Shown here piece by piece: positions 24,401 through 33,575 of a stretch of DNA of 64,000 nucleotides (positions within the stretch are counted from its first letter, which is position 1; each line of letters starts with the position of its first letter). Source of the DNA: Geodermatophilaceae bacterium URHB0062. Lineage in GTDB: Bacteria > Actinomycetota > Actinomycetes > Mycobacteriales > Geodermatophilaceae. The stretch spans positions 1 to 64,000 of the forward strand of contig JHVO01000005.1 in the NCBI GenBank assembly GCA_000620185.1, read 5' to 3'. The position numbers and the translations under genes are program-made. Under the pieces are notes generated by a model. It had not been told where the DNA came from. It was given only the letters and a program-made list of their open reading frames with translations, and did not search any database.

Positions 24401-25435
24401 GCCGTCCCACAGGTCGGAGTGGGGGCTGCCATGCCGCCGCACGGCAAGCCGACGCAGCCGGGCTGCGGAGAAATGGTCGCGGTAGCGCTCTTGGAAGTGA
24501 ACGGTCGCCGCGGGATCCAAGACGGCATCGCGGGCCTCGGCGACGGACCAGAAGAGCAGCCGGTAGACGGTGCGCAGCAGGCTTTGGTGCACGTCGTCCA
24601 GCCGGATGGTGCCGGTGGCGAGGTCGTCGCGGAGGCGGGCGTTGGCCGGGTGCTGCAGGAAGCCCGTGCCGAGCGTCTGCAGCGCTCGTTCCACGCCGTC
24701 GCGGAGCAGATTCAATGCGCGTACGCCCTGGCTGACGGCGGTCGTGCGCCAGCGTTCGAGCCAGCAGTCGGCCGGGATGCCGTCGCCGGGGACTTCGACT
24801 CTGGACTGGTGGGCGAGGAGGTAGAGCAGGGCGAACTCGGCGAACAGCTCGCCGTCGAACATCGCCTCAAGGTCGAATTCGACGTAGGCCTGTCCGGTCA
24901 GCGTGGTGGAGTCACGCAGCAGCCGCAGGACACGTCCGTTCGACACGATTGCCCACAGGTAGACGTCGGTGCGGTTAAGCATTTCCTGCACCATCGCGTG
25001 CGGAGCGCGGTGGGCTGCGCCCGGAACGCCGGCGGTGCGCTTATCCAGCTCCACGCCCCAGCCCAGCAGATGGATGGGGGTGGACCCCCACAGGTGGCTG
25101 ACCGGGTATTGCCGGTCGTCGACCGTGAGTCCGCCCGGGCCGGTCAGTGGAACCCGCCCGTAGCCAAGCTCATTGAGCACCACCGTGAGCCAGCGCTCGC
25201 GCGTCAGCCCAACCGCGGGGTCGTTCTCCGGCATCCGGTGCAGGTCGTCCCGAAACCGCCGGTAGACGCCTAGAAGGTGGGTCCAAACTCGGGCCGCGGC
25301 CTCACGAGGGCTCTCTCCGGCGAGGTGGTAGTCGCTGGACTTCAGCCCGTCTAGGCCGCCACTCAGTACCGCAGACAAGACATCCGGCGGCAATAGACCG
25401 CCAGCCACCCGGACCGACGTCAAGGAGCCGCTCAC
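21470..25435 (-). CDS. Large adenine-specific DNA methyltransferase (DrmMI / Eco57I-like)
   Basis: The 1321-residue protein contains the gamma-type N6-adenine methyltransferase motifs: motif I VCDPAIGSGHF (Asp495), the YGVDVNPMAADLAKVSLW acidic strand, and catalytic NPPW at 767-770. About 300 residues before the MTase core resemble type I/IIG specificity-linked N-termini. The C-terminal third is a probable target recognition domain. Bases around 21.8-22.8 kb, encoding part of that domain, are clearly richer in A/T than the rest, suggesting exchange of specificity by recombination. It is the third gene of the coupled operon and overlaps both neighbours by four bases. In DISARM the equivalent enzyme marks host DNA; that role is inferred here. 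Confidence 0.85.
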   Translation of the reverse strand: MSGSLTSVRVAGGLLPPDVLSAVLSGGLDGLKSSDYHLAGESPREAAARVWTHLLGVYRRFRDDLHRMPENDPAVGLTRERWLTVVLNELGYGRVPLTGPGGLTVDDRQYPVSHLWGSTPIHLLGWGVELDKRTAGVPGAAHRAPHAMVQEMLNRTDVYLWAIVSNGRVLRLLRDSTTLTGQAYVEFDLEAMFDGELFAEFALLYLLAHQSRVEVPGDGIPADCWLERWRTTAVSQGVRALNLLRDGVERALQTLGTGFLQHPANARLRDDLATGTIRLDDVHQSLLRTVYRLLFWSVAEARDAVLDPAATVHFQERYRDHFSAARLRRLAVRRHGSPHSDLWDGAQLVLTALGRTEGEPRLGLPGLGGLFQVSTADVLTGLRLGNQPLLSAIRSLSVVQPKGQPRRLIDFRHLGAEELGSIYESLLELVPRHDPTTHAYTVETLAGHDRKTTGSYYTPTELVELVLDTALDPVLDDAEKKPDPEQALLAVTVCDPAIGSGHFMVAAARRIAQRLAVVRTGEIDPTPADAQEAMHDVVARCIYGVDVNPMAADLAKVSLWLESMAPGKPLTFLDHHIKVGNALLGTTPALLHAGIPDGAYVALTSDDKKTAASWRKVNAAQRVGQGDLFSDQGIPVSNKAGLAGRQEAAERAATAQTLADVVWAARRYDAEQTTAGAVRARRVADAWCAAFLGSKTPADVPITHEALEQLGAGTVPAAIAAAVDGIAARHRLFHWHLEFPEIFTVPEGGPANTATGWTGGFSAMLGNPPWERVKLQEQEFFAARDATIAAAKNAAARKKAIASLEQQHPELFEEFNAAKRQAEAESHFLRGSGRFPLCGVGDVNTYSVFAEHFRTSLAPHGRSGVVTPTGLATDATTAAFFADTVSSRRLAAFYDFDNEGKIFAGVHHAFRFAVSSTTGGEPVPDVRLAFLVRHVPDVPARRFSLASDEVLLLNPNTGTLPMFRTRRDAEVTLGCYRRHPVLIRNGEANPWDLRFSRLFDLTNDAALFSSSDDLHSRGAIFDGWAWVEGESRWLPLYEAKMLSHWNHRGATYAGATQAQLNVGSLPRLSLEELGDPNNEPLTRFWVEETEVDRALAGAWDRHWLFGWRDITNVGNERTFVPSVLPRAAVGNSFAIAFPGDPSSTPLLQAVWSSLIFDYLARQKASGSHMNYFTVKQLSCPTPDSFKEVPSWCTTSLASFVTPRVAELSYTSNRLQPYITDIDGVDLGPPYLWIPERREQIRAELDAAMFQLYGIDRQDTEHVLDSFLVLKRYEERDHGEFRTKRLVLGAYDAMAEAARTGVPFVSPLDPPPGHGPRHEEQS

Positions 25436-28302
25436 GCCGCGGCACCCCCGGACGGCAGAAGGACCTGAAGGCTCAGAACATCGACCGGACGCTGCGCCGT
25501 GACGGAGAGACCGCGTCGGGCCGCTCCGGCGCCGACTCGGGCTCTGCGATGTGCCCCGAGCAGGCGGTCTGCGTGTTCGTCGGCGACGTTTTCCAGGTAC
25601 GGCATCAGCGCAGGCATGCCGTCCAAGACCCGTTCAGCGGCGAGACGAGCGGCGTCCGCCGGCATGTTGGCGGTGGGGGAGGCGGTCAACAGCGCTTCAG
25701 CGCGCTGGTCGGGCAGCCAGACGGCGCTGGTCGGTGCTCCTTCGAACGCGAGCAGCCTTGCGTCCTCGGCGACTCTGGACTCCACGCCGTCGCTGGTGGG
25801 AAGCGTCAGCTGGAAGCGGAAGCGGACCAGAAGCAAGGTCGTACGACTCTGCACGGCGTCCGTCCGCATCACACCGGCGCGGCGAGCCGGACGCTCACGC
25901 TCGGGCACTGCGGCGTCCAATGCACTTTCCAGGACGTATCGCGCGATCGTCTGAACGGTCGGATCGGTGCGGGCGATGACCGCTTCCCCGCGCCCGGCAG
26001 GTGGCTCGCTGCGGAAGAGCAGGGGCTCTCGCAGACCGATAGGCAGGCTCTGCCGCAGCCCAAGAGGCAACGTCGACAGGACGGCCGTGAAGCCTTCCTC
26101 GACGTCCGTGACCGTGGATCCGAGGGCCCGAAGCGTCCGCTCCAGGAAGCGGCGCAGATCGCCGTGGGTACCCAACGCGGCTCTGACCTCGTCAACCTCG
26201 GCAACGACGTCCTCGGGCTTGATGGTGTGTTGGGCGAACCGAGCCCGGGAGGTTTTTTCCTTCTCGGCGGCGGACTGCCATTCCTTCTCGAAGGCGGCGG
26301 TCCGCTCGTCCAGCTGCAGGTCGAGGGTCAGCTGCTGGGCGTCGCGTCCCCGCAGGAGCAGCCCTTCGGCGAGGGCATCGATCAGCCCGTCGCCGTTGCC
26401 GGGCACCGGCACGGCAACGCCGGTCGCCTTGGCGATGGCCCGGTGCTTGCGGATGAGCACGTCCAGCACGATTCCGTCGATGCCGTTGTCCTCGCCGTAC
26501 AGCGTGAGTGCACGGACGACGTCGCGACGCTGGCCGAAGCGGTCGACGCGCCCCTCCCGCTGCTCGTGCCGGGTCGGGTTCCAGGCCAGGTCGTAGTGCA
26601 GGACGGCAGAGAACGCGTCCTGCAGGTTGACGCCTTCGGAGAGACAGTCGGTGGCTACGAGCACCTGCTGCCCCGGCTTGTCGACTAGCTCCTGGACGCG
26701 GTGTTCCCGTTCCGCTGGTGGCAGCTGCCCGGTGATAACGCCGACGTTGACCTCTTTCCCGCGCTTCCCCGAGAGAGCGGTCGCTAGGTACTTGCCGACA
26801 TAGTCGGCCGTGTCAATGAAGCGGCAGAAGACGATGGGGGCATAGCCGTCCGCCAGCAGCTTCTTCACCTGGGCGATCAGCAGGGCGAGCTTGCGGTCCA
26901 TGTCCGGCCCGTCGAGCTCAGATGCTCGACGAGCGAAAGCCTGAAGGCGGCGGCGCTCGGCCGATTCGCTGCCAGTCGCGGGCGCTTGGTCGTCCTCGAC
27001 GAGTGCGCCTGGCGTGATGTCGAGCCCCTCGAGCATCTCTTCATCCGCGCTGTCGAGGACGCCCGCTCGCCCAAGGGCATCGACCTCTGTCACATTGGGG
27101 ACGTCGGCGTTCGCCGCCCTAGTGCGCAACGTTGCGGCGGCGGCGCTCGGGCTCGACGCCAGTGCGCGCAGGAGGGCCAGTGCCGACCACCAGCGGACGC
27201 GGCCCCGTACGCCGCTTGCGCCATCCCGGACCTGCTCACGGGCGTACGCCAGTACATCCTCGAAGAGGTCGCGGTACTGCGGGCTGAGCGCGTAAGGCTC
27301 GTCCCTGGTCTGCCGGTCGCTCGGGAAGGGGGTGTCCTCGTCGAGGTAGTGCCGGATGTCGGCTCGACGGCGCTGAACGAAGTGCCGGGCGAGCAGGGCA
27401 CGGCCGGCTGGGCTGGTGAGGTCGGCGGTGGCAAGGGCTGGATTGCACAGCGCAATCAGGTTGGTGAAGGCGGTCTCGTCACCGGAGTGCGGAGTCGCCG
27501 TCGCCAGGATCAGGTGCCGGGTTTCGTCGGCTGCCAGCGACTGAAGAAGCTCGTAGCGCTGGTGGCGGGCCCGCTGACCCGCGCCGCCACTCGCCACCGA
27601 GTTGTGCGCTTCGTCAACGATGACGAGTTCCGGACAGCGCAGGACGAACTCGTGCCGGCGGCGGTCACTCTTGATGAAGTCGCTGGACACGATGACGAAC
27701 GGGTGCCGGTCGAACAACGACTCGTTCAGCATGAGTCCGCGCTCGAGGCTTTTCACGGTGCTCGTCAGGACCAGCGCGGCGTCGATACCGAACTTCTCGC
27801 GAAGCTCGCGCTGCCACTGTTCGGCCAGCGCGGGGGAGCAGAGCACGGCCAGCCGCTTGACCGTGCCCTGCGCAAGCACCTCCGCGGCGATCATGCCCGC
27901 TTCGATTGTCTTTCCGATGCCGACGTCATCAGCGATGAGCAGGCGCACGGTGTCCTGGCGGAGCGCGAGCAGAAGCGGGACGTACTGGTAGTTGCGCGGG
28001 CTGACGCTCAGGCTCGCCAGGGACCGGAAGGGGCCCGCTGAGGCCTGAAAGCCGACGCGCAATGCCGTGCGGAGCAGCTCCGTCGACGCGGCGTCGCCCA
28101 GGTCGTCCGGCGTCGGGGTGGGGAAGGTGGCCGGCTCCACGCCCTCGTCGGGAAACACCCCGACGACGTCGTCCTGGCTACCGCCGAGAGGCTGCAACAG
28201 CAGGAAGTCCGGAGCTGTGCCGGGGAGGACCACCCACTCGCGACCGCGGGCGCGAACCAGGCTGCCGACGGCGAAGTCGGCGGGGGCTGTGCTGATGGTC
28301 AA
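25432..28302 (-). CDS. SNF2-family helicase (DrmD-like)
   Basis: The 956-residue protein has the two RecA-like halves of an SNF2 helicase: motif I DDVGIGKTIEAG (Lys131), motif II DEAH (230-233), motif III-like LATATPHSGDE, and the C-terminal helicase motifs ATDCLSEGVNLQ and HEQREGRVDRFGQ. The size and the association with an adenine methyltransferase and a DUF1998 helicase fit DrmD of DISARM systems. The probable start is TTG overlapping the upstream stop by TTGA, and its own stop overlaps the methyltransferase GTG. A 150-residue C-terminal region shows no recognised domain. Confidence 0.88.
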   Translation of the reverse strand: MTISTAPADFAVGSLVRARGREWVVLPGTAPDFLLLQPLGGSQDDVVGVFPDEGVEPATFPTPTPDDLGDAASTELLRTALRVGFQASAGPFRSLASLSVSPRNYQYVPLLLALRQDTVRLLIADDVGIGKTIEAGMIAAEVLAQGTVKRLAVLCSPALAEQWQRELREKFGIDAALVLTSTVKSLERGLMLNESLFDRHPFVIVSSDFIKSDRRRHEFVLRCPELVIVDEAHNSVASGGAGQRARHQRYELLQSLAADETRHLILATATPHSGDETAFTNLIALCNPALATADLTSPAGRALLARHFVQRRRADIRHYLDEDTPFPSDRQTRDEPYALSPQYRDLFEDVLAYAREQVRDGASGVRGRVRWWSALALLRALASSPSAAAATLRTRAANADVPNVTEVDALGRAGVLDSADEEMLEGLDITPGALVEDDQAPATGSESAERRRLQAFARRASELDGPDMDRKLALLIAQVKKLLADGYAPIVFCRFIDTADYVGKYLATALSGKRGKEVNVGVITGQLPPAEREHRVQELVDKPGQQVLVATDCLSEGVNLQDAFSAVLHYDLAWNPTRHEQREGRVDRFGQRRDVVRALTLYGEDNGIDGIVLDVLIRKHRAIAKATGVAVPVPGNGDGLIDALAEGLLLRGRDAQQLTLDLQLDERTAAFEKEWQSAAEKEKTSRARFAQHTIKPEDVVAEVDEVRAALGTHGDLRRFLERTLRALGSTVTDVEEGFTAVLSTLPLGLRQSLPIGLREPLLFRSEPPAGRGEAVIARTDPTVQTIARYVLESALDAAVPERERPARRAGVMRTDAVQSRTTLLLVRFRFQLTLPTSDGVESRVAEDARLLAFEGAPTSAVWLPDQRAEALLTASPTANMPADAARLAAERVLDGMPALMPYLENVADEHADRLLGAHRRARVGAGAARRGLSVTAQRPVDVLSLQVLLPSGGAAA

Positions 28303-31300
28303 CGTGCAGTCCCTCCAGGGCCGAAGACCCAGGTGTGCTTGTCGGTGATGCCGGCCCAGTCGTCGTCGTGGCGAACCCGCACCACGCTCCAGCCGAGATC
28401 TTCGAGTCGTTCAGCCGCCTGGCTGTCACGCTGCTGTTGGTGGCTCACATCGTGATGCGGGCCGTCGACGAACAGCGCCACCGACATGCCATTGAGGTTG
28501 TAGACGAAGTCCGGACGGGCCTTCGCCTCACTGACGGTGCACTGAGCGTCGTCCGGGAGCCGGTATCCGTGTTCCTGCAGCCAGTCAACGAACCGGCGCT
28601 CGAGACCCGAGTCGGAGAGTTTCTTGAGCCACTCCTGCTGGCCGGTACGGTCGCGCTCGCCTGCTCCACTCGTCACCTCGGCACGGAGCAAGTCCTGCAG
28701 CAGCGGAACAACGGCATGCCGGTCGATGCCACTGTGGTCGTGCTGGTTGCTGTACGAGAGCAGGCAGTCGTAGCAGCCCTTCTCGCATCGTTCGCGGGCA
28801 CCGGAGGCCTTACCGAGGTCCTCGCCGGTGTCAGGGTCGTAGTGGATGAGCTCGAGTGCTTTTCGCGCAACCGCGGCCAGCTGACGTGGTTCCTCCAGGA
28901 GCCGGCTGAGCACCCCAGCACCGCCCTCGGCCGACTCGTTCAGCAGCATCCGGCCACGATGATCGGGGTCAGGGAGTTCCTTGCTCTCGAGCTCAGAGTC
29001 CTCCAGCTGGAAGGTGGCTTCGGCTGCCCGCTCGAGAGCCGCGCGCAACGTCATGGTGACTGTGTCGCTTGCCGCCTCGGCCAGCCGGACGACGAGCAGG
29101 TTCCGGCGGTCCTCAACGTACGGCGTGACCTTGTCCTTGGCGGCGACGTCCTCGGCGGCATCCAAACTTTCGGCGTCGACCGTGGCGTCGGCGGCCTTCT
29201 TGTCGGAGAGCCACTTGCCCTCGCGCCGGTCCAGCCAGAAGCCGCGGTCGGCTGGGTGCTTGCGTCGCCGCCGGCCGACATTGGTGATCCGCATGACGGC
29301 GGCGTCTGCATACACGAGCTCCAGAACAGGGCTGCCGTCGACAACAGCCTCAGCTTTGGAAAATCCGGGCCGCCCTCCCCGGTCGGGGAAGCGGAAAGAG
29401 ACCTCCAGCTCGAACCCTGACTTCCGGCGCTCTTCCTCGTCACTGCTGATCCGCTCGCGCCGACGAGTGAAGACGGTCTGCAGTCGCAGCAGCCCGTACT
29501 GGTTGGCGCCCAGCTGCGCCTGGCAGAGCTCGCAGGTGTCAGTTCCGACGACGACGCCGTGGTGATAGCCGCAGCTCTCGCATCGCTTCGCCGTCTCGGT
29601 GATGGGTCCCGAGCCGGTCGAATCGTCCGGGTTGCGTGGCAGCTGAATGCGCGTGACCTCATACCGCGCACCCTCGTGATAGATCAGCGAGCCGGGCCCG
29701 AACTCGCTGATCGCCACGAAGCGGGGGCGCTGCAGATAGTCGCCGTCGGCCTTGCCTCCGCGCCGGCTCGGGATGTACGCGGCGAGCGGCAGGCGAGGAA
29801 ACGAGTACCCCGGCAGGAAGCCTTCGCTTGCCAGGTAGCGATACGAGTAGAAGTCGGTGGCGCCGAACTCGCGGTCCTCGTTGCGCAGCAGGATCAGCTG
29901 GTTACGAGCATCGGATCGACGGCGGTCCGCCTGCTGGCGGTCACGCCGGCTGGAGGTCGTGTTGATCGCGAGCTTGTGCTGCTCGTCGTACTCGGTACGG
30001 GCGGCCTGGAAGAGCTGCCGCCAGCGCTCAAAGGACTCGTCCAGTCGACGAGCGGCGTGCTTGACCTGGTCGTGCACCCACGTGTCGGTCCACCACGTCG
30101 GCTCCTCGCCGCTCGCGCGCCAGGTCCTGCGGAGGTCGGCGAGTACCCGCTCGGCGGTCGCTTGAGCCCGGTTGGTGGCTTGCAGATCGGTCAGTGCCCG
30201 CCACACGTCGGGGAACAGGCGGAGTGTCGGCGTATCGCCGTCTGCCTCCAGCAGGTCGGTAATCGAGGACTTCATCGACTGGTCGGTCCCGGCCAGCCAC
30301 ATGGCGTGCACGTGTGACCGGATCAGGTCCTCATTCGTCAGATCCAGCCGCGGCGCGACGACGGAGCCAGCGACCATCTCACGTGAACGGCGGAACCAGT
30401 AGTTGTCGTGGGCGTTACCAGCGGAGCAGTACGTGAGCACCAGGGCAGGCTGGCCACTACGGCCGGCTCGACCGGACCGCTGCGCGTAGTTCGCGGGAGT
30501 CGGCGGCACGTTGCGAAGCCCGACGGCATTCAGGCTCGAGATGTCGACGCCGAGCTCCATCGTGGGGGAGCAGTACAGCAAGGGGAGGTCGCCCTTGCGG
30601 AAGGCGTCCTCTCGCTCGATGCGCAACTGCTGCGGCACCTGGGCCGTGTGTTCCCGGGCGTGTAGGCCGGCGAACCCTGCCGCCAGGTCGCGGTAAAGGT
30701 CACGGAAGAACGGGTTCACGCGCGCTGTGGCCTCGCCCTGGAAGGCGCGTCGGAGAGGGTCCGGCGCACCCGTCTCGCCGTCCCCAGCGGTCCAGCGAAT
30801 GGCGGCGGCGCGCAGACGGTAGATCGGCCCGTCGGGGCTGTCTGACTTGGTGAGGAGGCCGGCATCAGTCAGGACCCGAAACATGTCTTCGATGACGTGG
30901 CTTGTGTCGGCCGTCTTGAGCTTGCCCGGCAGGCCGGCGGCGTCCGTCTTGAGATACCGCCCGAAGGCTCCGCGGCCGGTCATCGCCAGGGCGCCTCGGG
31001 GGCCGCCGGGGCGGGCCGGGCGAGGGAACGCAAATCCGACGTCGACCAGGCGCTCGTCCTCGGACATGGCCCAGGGATCGATGAGTTGTTGACGCGACTG
31101 CGCGCGCAGGCGTTCGAAGCCCTCCTCGGTCAGGCAGTCGACGTCGATCGCGCGGACTCGGCGGAGCTCATCCAGCAGGATGCGACTCAGCTCTTCCCGC
31201 CGTGCGGGCGAGATCTGGTCGAGGAGGTACGAGCCCGTCCACGAGTCCTCGTCGGCCGCGATCTCAGCGAGGTCGCGATAGCCGACCTTGAGGAGTCCGG

Positions 31301-33521
31301 TCTGCTCGAGGTTCGGCATGGTGACGCGCCAGCCACGCTGTAGGTCGACGTACAGCTCGTATTCCACGACCGCACGCAGGGCTCGCTCAGCATCGGCCTT
31401 CGCGCCGAACTTCGCGTTCGGGTTGGCCGAGAAGTCGGCGGGTTGTAGATCCAGGGCGCCGACAACCGCGCCGGCGATGCTCTCGTGCGTCAGTCCGTCG
31501 TTCCCAGCCTTTCCAAGCGCGGCATACAGGCCGCCACGGAGTTGGCTCACCTGAACGAAGTCATTGAAGTGACCCGCCTGGAGGCTGGCGTCCTGACGGT
31601 TGTCGACGAAGGTGAGGAGTTTCCGGGCATCGAGGTCGAGATCGGCTTCTGGGACCGCGCGGAGATGGCGGACGATCGAGGCACTCAACAGCGTCATGGC
31701 GCTGGAGCGACCCTCGGAGTCGAGCGTTGCCAGCTTGCCGAAGTCCTGGCCGCGGACCTGCTCGTACGAAACACCGCAACGCATGCAGAACGCGAAGGGC
31801 GTCGACATGAACCAGGCCGTCAATCCGCTGCCTGTGTCGTCGAGCGTTCCGTCGGGCAGAACGCGCACCTCGTCCGCCAGGTACTTCTTCTTGCTGTCGA
31901 GCATCTCGACCTGGTCCGTGTCCGGGTCGGTCACCAGCCAGGAATCGGGAAGACGGCCGCTGGCCACCGGGTCATGCGGCCACGGCAGGTCGGAGGAGAT
32001 GTAGAGGTACCCGGTGATGCTGTCGCCACCGCTGGCATCGGCATCGCGTCGCGAGACGAAGGCGGTCTTCTGCCCGCGGCCGGCCTTGGCAACGACGAGG
32101 TACTCCTGGCCGCACTCGCGGCAGAACCCCAGCGGGAGAAGCGCCTTGTCCGGGTGGTGCGGGACGGTGACCTGGTAAGAGCCGGTGATGTGCCGCGTGT
32201 CTTCCGGCTCGACCGAGACGTACACCGTGTCGCCCTTGGACAAGAACTGGTGAAGGCGGAAGGCGAACACAGGGCGGTCAATGCCGGGCTGACGGACGCG
32301 GGAACCTTCCTCCAAGACGCGCCGCAGCGCCGTCCGGCAGTCGTCCGTCGTCGAGCCCGTGAGGTCGGCCAGCCGCTGTGAGGCCTCGGGCAGGGTCGTG
32401 GGCGCCCGACGGATAAGGCGATTCGTGCCCGGCTCGAAGTCCAGTCCGAAGGTGGTCTCGATCCAGGCGGCGAGGGGATCGGTGACGAAGTCGGAGTGGC
32501 TCCTGGTCCTCGTTGCTCCGAGCGCCGCACCGACCGTTGCCCGGAGCTCGTCCGGCGATGGCTTGGCGTCGCGCGTGGCCCGCGTCAACGTCTCGCCGAT
32601 CACGCGCTCGGGCGTGACCTCGGAGCCAAAGAGGCGCGTGGCGACATCGGCGACCACGGCATTGCGTTCGGCGGTCGTGCCTGCGCTGGCCATCGTGGCG
32701 CTGGTGCCGACGATCTGCAGGTCGTCGCTGGCGCACTGGTCTCGCAGGCGACGGATGAGCATCGCGACGTCGGCGCCTTGGCGACCGCGGTAGGTGTGCA
32801 GCTCGTCGAGGGCGAGAAAACGGAGACCCTGGGCCGCGCGGACCAGGTGCTTGCGCTCGTCCGGCCGGGTCAAGACTAGTTCGAGCATCACGTAGTTCGT
32901 CAGCAGGATGTCCGGCGGCTCGGCGAGGATCCGCTTCCGCTCGTCAGGGCTTTCCTGCCCGGTGTAACGGGCGAAGGTGACCGGCTCGCCGCCCTCCGGA
33001 TAGCCGAACTTGAGAAACTTCTCGAGCTCGCCGACCTGAGAGTTGGCCAGGGCGTTCATCGGATAGACGACGATCGCCTTGACACCGGGCTGTCGCTGCC
33101 CACCGTTGGCGTCCCGTCCTCGGAGTACGGCGTCGACGATGGGGACGATATAGGCGAGGGACTTGCCGGACCCCGTGCCCGTGGTGAGGACGTAGCTCTT
33201 GCCGGAGCGGGCGACCTCGACCGCCTCCCGCTGGTGCTGGTGCAGGACGATGGGGTCGCGGCCGACGTCGTTCATGTCGGCCTTGCGGCGGAAAATGCGC
33301 TCGCACTCCTCGTGGAGGAGGCCTTGCGACACGAGATACGGGATGGATCCCCCGGACTGAAAGGACGGGTTGAGGCTCAGCCAGGGGTCAGGCCACTGGA
33401 CGCCGTCGGCGAACTGCTGCTCAACGAACTCGCTGATGCGCTCATCCCGCACACGTACGAAGCCACCGGTGAAGGCTCGGTAGTCGGCGATTACCTGCTC
33501 GTGGATCTTGAAGACGTCCAT
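28299..33521 (-). CDS. DEAD/H helicase-DUF1998 protein fused to a Vsr/DUF559-like nuclease domain
   Basis: This 1740-residue protein is the first gene of the operon. N-terminal helicase motifs are TGTGSGKS (Lys120), DELH (239-242), SATMAS and the C-terminal helicase signature YAQRSGRAGRSG. Several CxxC pairs lie between (CRECGQEY, CMRCGVSY, CESCGYHH/CELC). A DUF1998 region ends in CEKGCYDCLLSYSN near residue 1578, the four-Cys cluster of MrfA/DrmB-type proteins. A further domain (about 1640-1735) shows ARPDFVY with Asp1671, LFVDGPHH with Asp1686 and RLEDLGWSVVRVR, which resembles Vsr/DUF559 endonucleases. So one chain appears to combine DrmA, DrmB and nuclease roles. The ATG is preceded by GGGGG, and a TAGGGT box (33547-33552) may be the operon promoter. 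Confidence 0.88.
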   Translation of the reverse strand: MDVFKIHEQVIADYRAFTGGFVRVRDERISEFVEQQFADGVQWPDPWLSLNPSFQSGGSIPYLVSQGLLHEECERIFRRKADMNDVGRDPIVLHQHQREAVEVARSGKSYVLTTGTGSGKSLAYIVPIVDAVLRGRDANGGQRQPGVKAIVVYPMNALANSQVGELEKFLKFGYPEGGEPVTFARYTGQESPDERKRILAEPPDILLTNYVMLELVLTRPDERKHLVRAAQGLRFLALDELHTYRGRQGADVAMLIRRLRDQCASDDLQIVGTSATMASAGTTAERNAVVADVATRLFGSEVTPERVIGETLTRATRDAKPSPDELRATVGAALGATRTRSHSDFVTDPLAAWIETTFGLDFEPGTNRLIRRAPTTLPEASQRLADLTGSTTDDCRTALRRVLEEGSRVRQPGIDRPVFAFRLHQFLSKGDTVYVSVEPEDTRHITGSYQVTVPHHPDKALLPLGFCRECGQEYLVVAKAGRGQKTAFVSRRDADASGGDSITGYLYISSDLPWPHDPVASGRLPDSWLVTDPDTDQVEMLDSKKKYLADEVRVLPDGTLDDTGSGLTAWFMSTPFAFCMRCGVSYEQVRGQDFGKLATLDSEGRSSAMTLLSASIVRHLRAVPEADLDLDARKLLTFVDNRQDASLQAGHFNDFVQVSQLRGGLYAALGKAGNDGLTHESIAGAVVGALDLQPADFSANPNAKFGAKADAERALRAVVEYELYVDLQRGWRVTMPNLEQTGLLKVGYRDLAEIAADEDSWTGSYLLDQISPARREELSRILLDELRRVRAIDVDCLTEEGFERLRAQSRQQLIDPWAMSEDERLVDVGFAFPRPARPGGPRGALAMTGRGAFGRYLKTDAAGLPGKLKTADTSHVIEDMFRVLTDAGLLTKSDSPDGPIYRLRAAAIRWTAGDGETGAPDPLRRAFQGEATARVNPFFRDLYRDLAAGFAGLHAREHTAQVPQQLRIEREDAFRKGDLPLLYCSPTMELGVDISSLNAVGLRNVPPTPANYAQRSGRAGRSGQPALVLTYCSAGNAHDNYWFRRSREMVAGSVVAPRLDLTNEDLIRSHVHAMWLAGTDQSMKSSITDLLEADGDTPTLRLFPDVWRALTDLQATNRAQATAERVLADLRRTWRASGEEPTWWTDTWVHDQVKHAARRLDESFERWRQLFQAARTEYDEQHKLAINTTSSRRDRQQADRRRSDARNQLILLRNEDREFGATDFYSYRYLASEGFLPGYSFPRLPLAAYIPSRRGGKADGDYLQRPRFVAISEFGPGSLIYHEGARYEVTRIQLPRNPDDSTGSGPITETAKRCESCGYHHGVVVGTDTCELCQAQLGANQYGLLRLQTVFTRRRERISSDEEERRKSGFELEVSFRFPDRGGRPGFSKAEAVVDGSPVLELVYADAAVMRITNVGRRRRKHPADRGFWLDRREGKWLSDKKAADATVDAESLDAAEDVAAKDKVTPYVEDRRNLLVVRLAEAASDTVTMTLRAALERAAEATFQLEDSELESKELPDPDHRGRMLLNESAEGGAGVLSRLLEEPRQLAAVARKALELIHYDPDTGEDLGKASGARERCEKGCYDCLLSYSNQHDHSGIDRHAVVPLLQDLLRAEVTSGAGERDRTGQQEWLKKLSDSGLERRFVDWLQEHGYRLPDDAQCTVSEAKARPDFVYNLNGMSVALFVDGPHHDVSHQQQRDSQAAERLEDLGWSVVRVRHDDDWAGITDKHTWVFGPGGTAR

Positions 33522-33575
33522 GGTGCCCCCGTTCTCAGTACTCGAGACCCTAGAGTGCCGGTCCAGTAACGGGGA

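Noticed and set aside
22856-25273. 805-codon plus-strand open frame opposite the methyltransferase
   Set aside because: It is antisense to a gene with clear catalytic motifs and has none of its own.
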